Assembly (NCBI GenBank): GCA_018725205.1
Contig: QLUB01000093.1
Coordinates: forward strand, 1-7,095
Reading direction: 5' to 3'
Length of the DNA stretch: 7,095 nt
From: a candidate division NPL-UPA2 bacterium
Lineage (GTDB): Bacteria > Bacillota > UBA994
Positions 1-5,149 of the stretch are shown one piece after another. The notes beneath the pieces were generated by a model. The model was not told the origin of the DNA and did not search any database. It saw nothing but the letters and a program-made list of their open reading frames with translations. How positions within the stretch are numbered: the first letter of the stretch is position 1; every line of letters starts with the position of its first letter. Made by a program: the position numbers and the translations under genes.

Positions 1-2
1 AT

Positions 3-120
3 TTCCGGTGGCAATGGCGGAGGGGACCCACCCGTTCCCATCCCGAACACGGCAGTTAAGCCCTCCAGCGCCGATGGTACTTGGGACGCAAGTCCCCGGG
101 AGAGTAGGACGTCGCCGGAA
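3..120 (+). rRNA. rrf: 5S ribosomal RNA, complete
   Basis: This is the 5S RNA of the large ribosomal subunit. The two ends pair into the terminal helix I: bases 3-12 (TTCCGGTGGC) pair with 111-120 (GTCGCCGGAA), with G-U wobbles. Between them are the conserved blocks CCCGTTCCCATCCCGAACAC, AGTTAAGCCCTCCAGCGCCGATGGTA and GGGAGAGTAGGACG that are typical of Bacillota 5S. The length of about 118 nt is normal. Only two bases lie upstream, so it cannot be told whether this is the end of a 16S-23S-5S operon or a solitary 5S gene; the terminator just downstream fits the end of an rRNA operon. The exact mature ends could shift by 1-3 nt. Confidence 0.96.
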
Positions 121-128
121 TAAACTTA

Positions 129-165
129 GAAGACCCCGAGCATTGCTCAGGGTCTTCGCTTTATT
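129..165 (+). terminator. Intrinsic terminator of the 5S/rRNA transcript
   Basis: The outer stem GAAGACCC (129-136) pairs with GGGTCTTC (150-157). After a single C-A mismatch (137/149) the inner stem GAGC (138-141) pairs with GCTC (145-148) around an ATT loop. A moderately T-rich tail (GCTTTATT, 158-165) follows. The position, 9 nt after 5S, fits termination of the rRNA transcript. The mismatch and imperfect T-run leave some read-through into the hydrogenase operon possible. Confidence 0.88.
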
Positions 166-192
166 AGGCTGCAATTTAATTAATCTTACTTG

Positions 193-207
193 CTCGATAA
201 TGTCGAG
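193..207. repeat. Short perfect inverted repeat just upstream of the operon promoter
   Basis: CTCGA (193-197) and TCGAG (203-207) are perfect inverted repeats around TAATG. The element ends 5 bp before the predicted -35 box. It could be a binding site for a dimeric activator, but a 5+5 bp repeat can also arise by chance, and I do not recognise it as a known operator. Confidence 0.3.
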
Positions 208-212
208 AGGGC

Positions 213-241
213 TTGCAATTGCTTGTGAAACATATTACAAT
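213..241 (+). promoter_or_regulatory. Predicted sigma-A-type promoter of the hydrogenase operon
   Basis: The -35 box TTGCAA (213-218, 4 of 6 to TTGACA) and the -10 box TACAAT (236-241, 5 of 6 to TATAAT) are separated by the optimal 17 bp. Transcription would begin near 247-249, leaving a leader of about 30 nt before the first start codon at 278. No other comparable promoter was seen between the rRNA terminator and the first gene. The -10 box overlaps the first Rex-like site, as expected for a repressed promoter. Confidence 0.65.
223..240. promoter_or_regulatory. Rex-like operator 1, overlapping the -10 box
   Basis: The 18-bp sequence TTGTGAAACATATTACAA fits the Rex operator consensus TTGTGAA-WWWW-TTCACAA. 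The left half matches 7 of 7, the right half 5 of 7, and the spacer 3 of 4. Rex is the repressor that releases DNA when the NADH/NAD+ ratio rises, and in Clostridia it controls fermentation and hydrogenase genes. Its position between -35 and -10 (sharing bases 236-240 with the -10 box) would block RNA polymerase. The rex gene itself is not in this window, so this is a motif-based prediction. Confidence 0.6.
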
Positions 242-245
242 ATTA

Positions 246-263
246 TTGATATAAAAATCACAA
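246..263. promoter_or_regulatory. Rex-like operator 2, at the transcription start
   Basis: The 18-bp sequence TTGATATAAAAATCACAA falls in the same frame of the Rex consensus. The left half matches 4 of 7, the right half 6 of 7, and the spacer is AAAA. Its centre is 23 bp from the centre of operator 1, about two helical turns, so two Rex dimers could sit on one face. The strongest half-sites face outward: TTGTGA at 223-228 and TCACAA at 258-263 are perfect reverse complements. It is weaker than operator 1, and the AT-rich setting makes a chance match possible. Confidence 0.4.
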
Positions 264-272
264 AGGCGGTGA
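263..272 (+). promoter_or_regulatory. Ribosome binding site that fixes the GTG start of the first operon gene
   Basis: AAGGCGGTGA matches the full anti-16S complement AAGGAGGTGA at 9 of 10 positions and lies 5 nt before the GTG at 278. This selects GTG 278 as the start. It argues against the upstream in-frame GTG at 269, which lies inside the Shine-Dalgarno, and against the open frame that runs back into the 5S gene. Confidence 0.8.
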
Positions 273-277
273 CCAAT

Positions 278-517
278 GTGGAGATACAAGTATGCATCGG
301 CAGCGGGTGCCATCTCAAGGGCGCGCACTATGTGATCAAAAGATTAAAGGAGCTAGTAGCGGGCAATGGCACAGCAAAACCAGTTAGATTGACCGCCTCA
401 TTTTGCCAAGAAAGCTGCACGGAAGGTGTAGTAGTGCGCATCAATGGCGTTGTAGTTAAGAATGTAAGCATAGGTAACATCGACACTATTTTTCGGGAGG
501 CCGTGGCTAGACGATGA
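278..517 (+). CDS. Thioredoxin-like [2Fe-2S] ferredoxin (NuoE/HymA-like small protein), first copy
   Basis: This is a small soluble electron carrier of 79 residues, of the thioredoxin-fold [2Fe-2S] ferredoxin family that also forms the core of NuoE and the HymA/HydC subunits of hydrogenases. The four cluster ligands are visible as C6-x4-C11 (CIGSGCHLKGA) and C43-x3-C47 (CQESC), followed by the usual V-R-I-N-G-V strand (53-58). There is no signal peptide or membrane segment, so it should be cytoplasmic. The reading frame stays open upstream through the 5S gene, but the strong Shine-Dalgarno at 263-272 and alignment with the second copy at 3405 fix the start at GTG 278. It overlaps the HydS-like gene by 4 bp (ATGA), implying translational coupling. 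It probably delivers or removes electrons for that sensory hydrogenase; this role is inferred from context. A full-length NuoE has an N-terminal helical domain that is absent here. Confidence 0.9.
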   Translation: MEIQVCIGSGCHLKGAHYVIKRLKELVAGNGTAKPVRLTASFCQESCTEGVVVRINGVVVKNVSIGNIDTIFREAVARR

Positions 518-2241
518 GTGTCATCACGTCACTAACAGCGAAGTGCAAGGATTGCCACCGCTGTATCCGTACTTGCCACGTCAAGGCTATCAGTCTGCGC
601 AATGGGCAGGCAAAGATAGTGCCCGAAAGGTGCGTAGTATGCGGACAGTGCGTAGCAGTATGCCCTCAGCGTGCCAAATCGGTGAGCGACAGCACTGTCG
701 CCTTAAAGGAATGGCGCCGACAAGGTATCCGCATGGTCGCAAGTATCGCTCCGTCATTCCCCGCCGCTTTCCCAAACATGGATCCGCTGCAGGTGCTGGC
801 GGGGTTACGGGACATTGGATTTTGCCATGTTGAGGAAACTGCTCTTGCAGCTGCCGCCGTGGCTAGACACTATCACGACGTTGGTACCACCAATAAGCGT
901 GGCTACACCATCTCCTCGTGCTGTCCGGTGGTGGTCAACCTCGTGGAGATCTATTTCCCTGAGCTGATGGGCCAACTAGCTGCCACTGTATCGCCTATGG
1001 TATTGCACGGGCGGATTCTAAGAGAGCGTTTTCCCGACGCTAAGGTTGTTTTTGTTGGTCCGTGCGCGGGCAAGGTTGATGAGTCTTTGAAGCCTTCTGC
1101 TCAAGGTAGCGTTGACGCGGTGCTCACGTTTCGCCAGCTGGCTGCCTACTGGAAACAGGTGAACTGCGATCCACAACAGCTTCCCCCTGTCCAGCTGCGC
1201 GACGCGCCGCCGAGCGCAGTTCGGCTATATCCACTCGACCAAGGGCTCACTGCATCTAGTCGGTTACAATCTGGGGTGAGCCGCTCAATCATCAGCGTAG
1301 CAGGGGTGGAGAGCTGCATGGAGTTGTTCGCAGAGTTAGCAGCCGAACACTTGAGTCCGTCATTCGTGGAAGCGTTTGGTTGCCACGGCGGCTGTGTCGG
1401 CGGTTCAGAAATGCCTTTTGGCGTGGGCGTGCACACGCGCAAGGATGCAGTTATACGCTATCACGAGCGCACGCAGTCACTTTCGGACGCGAACCGCAGT
1501 CCCCTGTTGGATCCTAACACATGGGACGTCTCGCCGCGCATCTTCACTGACCGTAGGCATGTGGTCGCTGTGCCTTCTGAGGCGGAGATTCGCCGGGTCT
1601 TGATGACTATAGGCCAAGAAAGCAGCGTTGACGAGCGAAACTGCGGCGGCTGTGGATATCTAACTTGTCGAGAAAAGGCTATTGCCACTCTACAAGGGTT
1701 TGCCGAGCTAGAAATGTGCATACCCTTCATGCGCGCCAAGTTTGAGTCACTATCTCATTTGGTGGTTGAATCTTCCCCAAACGGTGTAATCATAGCTAAT
1801 AGCGATTTGACCATTCATCAGTTTAATGACGAAGCCCAGCGCATGTTTAATCCAGAGGGAAGGCCAACGAAAGATGTGAACCTAGTAGAGTTCTTAGACC
1901 CCACAGATTTTATTGGAGTGTTGACTACAGACAAATCTGTGTACAAACGAGTGGAGTACCCTGACCTAGCGCTTGTCACGAGGCAGGTCATCTATGCGTT
2001 GCCTGCCTATGGCTTAGTGGTGGGCATCATCACGGACATTACAGAGGATGAGCGCCAACATCGCGAGATCGAGGCAAAAAACCAAGCCACGATTCAGCGT
2101 GCAACTGCTGTTATTTCTAACCAAATGAAGCTGGCGCAACAGATAGCTGGACTGCTAGGCGAGTCGACAGCGGCCACCAAGGCAACGCTTTTTGAACTGA
2201 TAAGCAGCCTAACAGACGGAAACGGTGGTACAGAAAAATGA
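514..2241 (+). CDS. hydS: Putative sensory [FeFe] hydrogenase with PAS domain (HydS-like, group C)
   Basis: A 575-residue cytoplasmic iron-sulfur protein. Domains in order: two [4Fe-4S] motifs (C11/C14/C17/C21, with His instead of Pro after the fourth Cys, and C40/C43/C46/C50); the H-cluster domain (about 72-310) with L1 SSCCP (C136, C137), L2 GPCAGK (C184, K187) and L3 FGCHGGC (C290, C294); an extra Fe-S motif C377-x2-C380-x4-C385 with C402; a PAS domain (about 412-512); and a helical, probably coiled-coil tail. All four H-cluster Cys ligands are kept, but pocket residues differ from catalytic enzymes: Gly182 and Phe288 replace two Met. By hand alignment the two proton-path Glu of the Clostridium CpI enzyme have no counterpart. 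The PAS tail and the following phosphatase gene fit group C sensory hydrogenases, probably the phosphatase-linked subtype, so H2 or redox sensing is inferred rather than bulk catalysis. ATG 514 overlaps the previous stop; GGGAGG (495-500) lies rather far upstream, so coupling is likely. Confidence 0.9.
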   Translation: MSVITSLTAKCKDCHRCIRTCHVKAISLRNGQAKIVPERCVVCGQCVAVCPQRAKSVSDSTVALKEWRRQGIRMVASIAPSFPAAFPNMDPLQVLAGLRDIGFCHVEETALAAAAVARHYHDVGTTNKRGYTISSCCPVVVNLVEIYFPELMGQLAATVSPMVLHGRILRERFPDAKVVFVGPCAGKVDESLKPSAQGSVDAVLTFRQLAAYWKQVNCDPQQLPPVQLRDAPPSAVRLYPLDQGLTASSRLQSGVSRSIISVAGVESCMELFAELAAEHLSPSFVEAFGCHGGCVGGSEMPFGVGVHTRKDAVIRYHERTQSLSDANRSPLLDPNTWDVSPRIFTDRRHVVAVPSEAEIRRVLMTIGQESSVDERNCGGCGYLTCREKAIATLQGFAELEMCIPFMRAKFESLSHLVVESSPNGVIIANSDLTIHQFNDEAQRMFNPEGRPTKDVNLVEFLDPTDFIGVLTTDKSVYKRVEYPDLALVTRQVIYALPAYGLVVGIITDITEDERQHREIEAKNQATIQRATAVISNQMKLAQQIAGLLGESTAATKATLFELISSLTDGNGGTEK

Positions 2242-3392
2242 GGCTTACCGCAGATGTAGCCGCAGCACGAGGAAGTAAATTCAAAGAAGAACTGTGCGGA
2301 GATGTTTTTCAGTTAGTGCGGTCCCCCAGCAAGACCACCGCTATTTTGTCTGACGGTCTTGGCAGCGGTGTGAAAGCCAACATCATGGCTACTCTCACCA
2401 CGAAGATAGCATGCGGTCTGCTTGAGCGTGATGTGCCCATAGACCATGTTGTGTCCACTATTGTCGACACGCTGCCTGTATGTGGTGAACGTGGTCTGGC
2501 CTATGCTACGTTTAGTATTCTGCAGATTAGCGCAAGTGGGAACGCACAGCTGTACGAATATGACTCGCCGCCGATACTGTTCTTTCGCGATGATTGTCTG
2601 CTTCCAATCGAGCGCCAAACGCGCATCATCTGCGGTAAGAAAATAACAGAGGCTTCACTGCATGTAGCGAAAGACGATGTCGCGCTTATGGTTACCGATG
2701 GTGTTGTGCACGCTGGGGTGGGGGAATCACTGGACCTAGGTTTAGGAATCGATGGGTTGCTCAGCTTTCTACCTACACCGTGCACATCATGGCCGGCCCT
2801 CGAGGCACTTGTAGATTTTGTTATGCACGTCACTGACGCTTGTTACTGCAGCCGCCTTGGGGATGACTGTACCGCAGTAGCGCTCCGGATACGACCAACG
2901 CGGTCCGTAGCAGTGTTAACTGGTCCGCCGTTACGTCCGGACAATGATGCTGTCATGGTCAAGGCGCTGTTAGACGAAACAAACGCCACAAAAATCGTCT
3001 GTGGCGGAACAAGCGCAAAAATCGTAGAACGTATTACAGGTGGCAAGCTGGAGACATCGCTAGAGTATGTTGATCCGCGCATTCCCCCTGTTGCCCGCTT
3101 GAACAACGTAGATCTAGTTACAGAAGGCGTACTCACCCTTAACAGGTGCTATGAGTTGTTGCGTGCACTGCAAGAGGGGGAAGAGCTGCCCCGTAGTGCC
3201 GATGCAGCTACTCTGTTGGCGAGGCACCTGTGCAGTGCGGAAGAAGTATTGTTCTTAGTCGGCAAGAGCTTTAACCTCGCCCATGCCAATATAGAGGAGA
3301 TTATGCAGCTTGCGCCTCGCCAGTATGTCGTTTCTCGCATAGTCTCCTTACTGCGTCGACGTTCCATACAGACAGAAGTCAGGTACTTTTAG
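2238..3392 (+). CDS. SpoIIE/PP2C-type serine/threonine phosphatase with extra C-terminal domain
   Basis: A 384-residue soluble protein. Residues 1-218 form a PP2C phosphatase of the SpoIIE/RsbU type, which removes phosphate from Ser/Thr of regulatory proteins using two metal ions. The metal-binding Asp motifs are intact: CGD (D22), SDGLGSG (D39), VTDG (D154) and GDDCT (D209, D210). Residues about 223-384 form a second domain outside the PP2C fold, with the motifs GPP (229-231), CGGTSA (255-260), RIPPVARL (281-288) and VTEGVLTL (294-301). I recall this tail from phosphatases next to [FeFe] hydrogenases but know no function for it. There is no sensor or membrane segment, so its input probably comes from the HydS-like protein, with whose gene it overlaps by 4 bp (ATGA). 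The phosphorylated substrate (for instance an anti-sigma antagonist) is not encoded here. Function as phosphatase is well supported; the link to hydrogen sensing is inferred from context. Confidence 0.9.
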   Translation: MRLTADVAAARGSKFKEELCGDVFQLVRSPSKTTAILSDGLGSGVKANIMATLTTKIACGLLERDVPIDHVVSTIVDTLPVCGERGLAYATFSILQISASGNAQLYEYDSPPILFFRDDCLLPIERQTRIICGKKITEASLHVAKDDVALMVTDGVVHAGVGESLDLGLGIDGLLSFLPTPCTSWPALEALVDFVMHVTDACYCSRLGDDCTAVALRIRPTRSVAVLTGPPLRPDNDAVMVKALLDETNATKIVCGGTSAKIVERITGGKLETSLEYVDPRIPPVARLNNVDLVTEGVLTLNRCYELLRALQEGEELPRSADAATLLARHLCSAEEVLFLVGKSFNLAHANIEEIMQLAPRQYVVSRIVSLLRRRSIQTEVRYF

Positions 3393-3397
3393 GAGGG
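3391..3397 (+). promoter_or_regulatory. Strong ribosome binding site deciding a TTG start
   Basis: AGGAGGG lies 7 nt before TTG 3405 and overlaps the stop codon of the phosphatase gene (TAG 3390-3392). It justifies the rare TTG start and gives the second half of the operon its own strong translation signal, unlike the coupled ATGA junctions upstream. Confidence 0.8.
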
Positions 3398-3404
3398 CAA
3401 CGAC

Positions 3405-3653
3405 TTGAACAAGATTACGCTGCAATTTTGTGGTGGAACAGCATGTCATATGAAGGGCGCACCGGAGTTGATGGCCGTGCTAGAGCTTTTGCCCGAGCAG
3501 ATAACTAGCCAATTGCATGTGTCACTTACGCATTGTCTAGAGAACTGCGGGGCAGGACCTAATGTGCGCATTGGGGGAGTCGTGCATAGCCGCGTTACAC
3601 CGGAGAGCTTAATTGCTATCATCAAGAATCTGGCAGCAGGACAGGTGAAATGA
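3405..3653 (+). CDS. Thioredoxin-like [2Fe-2S] ferredoxin (NuoE/HymA-like small protein), second copy
   Basis: An 82-residue paralogue of the first small ferredoxin. Its cluster ligands are C9-x4-C14 (CGGTACHMKGA) and C44-x3-C48 (CLENC), followed by GPNVRIGG. The two copies share the Cx4CH-[LM]-KGA signature, the Cx3C pair and length, but differ clearly elsewhere, so any duplication is old. The start is TTG 3405 after a strong Shine-Dalgarno. No export signal is seen. It stands directly before the group-B-like hydrogenase, in the same reading frame and separated from it by only one TGA codon, so it is most likely that enzyme's dedicated electron-transfer partner. This pairing is inferred from gene order; no residue in the sequence proves the partnership. 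Confidence 0.9.
   Translation: MNKITLQFCGGTACHMKGAPELMAVLELLPEQITSQLHVSLTHCLENCGAGPNVRIGGVVHSRVTPESLIAIIKNLAAGQVK
3643..3648 (+). promoter_or_regulatory. Ribosome binding site inside the second ferredoxin gene, for the GTG start at 3654
   Basis: AGGTGA lies within the last codons of the small ferredoxin gene, 5 nt before GTG 3654. It supports initiation at this GTG even though an ATG 4 nt upstream (3650) is closer to a standard start; that ATG opens only a three-codon frame (ATGAGTGTCTAG). Confidence 0.55.
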
Positions 3654-5084
3654 GTGTCTAGACGAAATTCTGAAACAACAGGAATTAAGCGCCAGCTGTA
3701 CACGGCTTTAGCCGATATGACCTGGCGCGGTCAACTAGCCGCAGAGATTAATGATTATCCCGACACACTTACCGCCGAGCTGTCCACACGTTATCGCTGT
3801 TGCGAATATAAGGAAAAAGCCGTGCTCACTCACCGCTTGCGAGTTGCTATGGGGCTGGCTCCAGAGGACGTGCCACGCCACGCAACCCTAGCAGACATGG
3901 CTAAAATAGCGCTCAGCAGAACGCCTAAGCCAAAACAGTGTGGCCTTGAAATGATGGCTGTGGCTTGTGATCGCTGCCCTTTTGAGAAATACATTGTCAC
4001 GGACGTATGCCGCAATTGCATTGCGCACCACTGCCGGGTAACGTGTCCGAAGGATGCCATCACCATCGTCAATCACCGCGCCTACATCGACCGTAGCCGC
4101 TGCGTCGAATGTGGATTGTGCGAGCGCAGTTGCCCCTTTAGAGCTATTATTCAAGTGACGCGCCCATGTGAGCAGGCCTGTGTGCCTAAAGCCATCGTTA
4201 GAGATGGCAATAACGTGGCAAGGATTGACTGCGAAAAGTGTGTGGGTTGTGCTGCCTGTATCCCTGCCTGCCCCTTTGGTTCCGTTGCGGACTATACGAG
4301 CATTGTGCAAGTCGTAAGTGCGTTGAAGGAGGGAAGGTCGCCTGTTGTCGCCTTGGTTGCCCCTTCTTTTGTGGGACAATTTGGCACCAAAGCCTCCCCA
4401 TCTGCACTGCGACTAGCGCTGTTAGAGATTGGGTTTACGCATGTCCATGAAGTGGCACAAGCCGCGCGTCAAGTTGCGGAGGATGAAGCTGCGGAGATAA
4501 AACACCGCATGTCGGAAGGCAAGCCACTGACATTGTCTTCGTGTTGCCCGAGCTTCGTAGCCACTGTGAAGACGCAGTTCCCTCAGCTAGAGGAATGTAT
4601 ATCAACTACTCCTTCGCCGATGGCCCATCAGGCAACACAAGTTAAGGCAGCTAATCCGGCAGCAATTACGGTTTTTATCGGCCCGTGCGTCGCCAAAAAG
4701 AGCGAGGCGTCTCTGTTGCCGGACGTCGATGCCGTACTTACTTTCGAAGAGGTAGGGTGTATTTTTGTAGCGCGCGGGATTAACATCGCCACCCTGTCTG
4801 GCAACGGCACTCTCGGCGAGGGAGACACTCTGGGCAGAGGTTTTGCCAAAGCAGGAGGACTAACCAAGGCGGTCAAGGCTGCGCTTGGCGAAGCAGAAAT
4901 AGCGACTCACTTGGCAAACGGCTTGGATGAAGTGTTGCAGACGCTGACAAAAGCAAAAAAAGGCGAGCTAAATGCCAATTTCGTCGAGGGGATGGCTTGT
5001 TCGGGCGGTTGCATCGGCGGCCACGGGACGTTGGTCAACCGTCAAGTGACGGAAAAATTACTGGATCGCTATTGCGAAGCATGA
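3654..5084 (+). CDS. [FeFe] hydrogenase, group-B-like, with Fe-S-rich N-terminal region
   Basis: A 476-residue cytoplasmic enzyme expected to interconvert protons plus electrons and H2. The N-terminal 210 residues hold 20 cysteines, including [4Fe-4S]-type motifs C119/C122/C127/C131, C150/C153/C156/C160 and C196/C199/C202/C206, plus C105/C108, C172/C176 and C193. The H-cluster domain (about 228-470) has L1 SSCCPSF (C297, C298), L2 GPCVAKKSEA (C345, K348) and L3 GMACSGGCIGG (C449, C453). By ungapped hand alignment to Clostridium CpI the proton-path residues are kept: E278, E281, C297 and S321. This contrasts with the HydS-like protein and suggests a catalytic enzyme. The N-terminal Cys pattern and GPC in L2 point to the poorly studied group B. 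Electron partner is probably a ferredoxin, perhaps through the small protein encoded just before. The GTG start follows the previous TGA without a gap. The maturases HydE, HydF and HydG are not in the window. Confidence 0.92.
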   Translation: MSRRNSETTGIKRQLYTALADMTWRGQLAAEINDYPDTLTAELSTRYRCCEYKEKAVLTHRLRVAMGLAPEDVPRHATLADMAKIALSRTPKPKQCGLEMMAVACDRCPFEKYIVTDVCRNCIAHHCRVTCPKDAITIVNHRAYIDRSRCVECGLCERSCPFRAIIQVTRPCEQACVPKAIVRDGNNVARIDCEKCVGCAACIPACPFGSVADYTSIVQVVSALKEGRSPVVALVAPSFVGQFGTKASPSALRLALLEIGFTHVHEVAQAARQVAEDEAAEIKHRMSEGKPLTLSSCCPSFVATVKTQFPQLEECISTTPSPMAHQATQVKAANPAAITVFIGPCVAKKSEASLLPDVDAVLTFEEVGCIFVARGINIATLSGNGTLGEGDTLGRGFAKAGGLTKAVKAALGEAEIATHLANGLDEVLQTLTKAKKGELNANFVEGMACSGGCIGGHGTLVNRQVTEKLLDRYCEA

Positions 5085-5142
5085 AGCACTAGGGACGGAG
5101 CCTTTTGCTTCACGCGGTAAATAGCCGCTGTCGCGCCGTCCT
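5082..5142 (+). other. Overlapping inverted repeats at the 3' end of the hydrogenase operon (possible weak terminator or RNA end structure)
   Basis: TGAAGCA (5082-5088, including the stop codon) pairs perfectly with TGCTTCA (5106-5112). Inside its loop, GGACGG (5093-5098) can instead pair with CCGTCC (5136-5141), enclosing a small GCGG/CCGC hairpin (5114-5117 with 5125-5128). The two main pairings could exist together only as a pseudoknot. No T-run follows either stem, so this is not a standard intrinsic terminator. It may be a stabilising 3' structure or a Rho-independent terminator of poor quality. Confidence 0.3.
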
Positions 5143-5149
5143 AATTCCG

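Noticed and set aside
269..271. GTG at 269 as alternative start of the first ferredoxin
   Set aside because: This GTG is part of the Shine-Dalgarno sequence AAGGCGGTGA itself, leaving no ribosome binding site for it.
8..277. N-terminal extension of the first ferredoxin frame back through the 5S gene
   Set aside because: These bases form 5S rRNA, its terminator and the promoter. The translated extension has no family resemblance, and GTG 278 has a near-perfect Shine-Dalgarno and aligns with the paralogue's start.
166..277. Riboswitch or leader regulatory RNA before the operon
   Set aside because: The predicted transcript leader is only about 30 nt and holds the Shine-Dalgarno; there is no room for an aptamer fold.
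1146..1739. Minus-strand open frames inside the HydS-like gene
   Set aside because: Low-complexity translations without motifs, fully inside a well-supported plus-strand gene.
3651..3653. TGA as a selenocysteine codon
   Set aside because: No selenocysteine-type hairpin was recognised after it, other genes here also end in TGA, and the position corresponds to the natural end of the small ferredoxin, not to a conserved Cys.
3888..4379. Minus-strand open frame of 163 codons
   Set aside because: It lies wholly antisense to the Fe-S-rich part of the group-B-like hydrogenase, shows no recognisable domain, and is explained as a shadow of the Cys-rich codon pattern.
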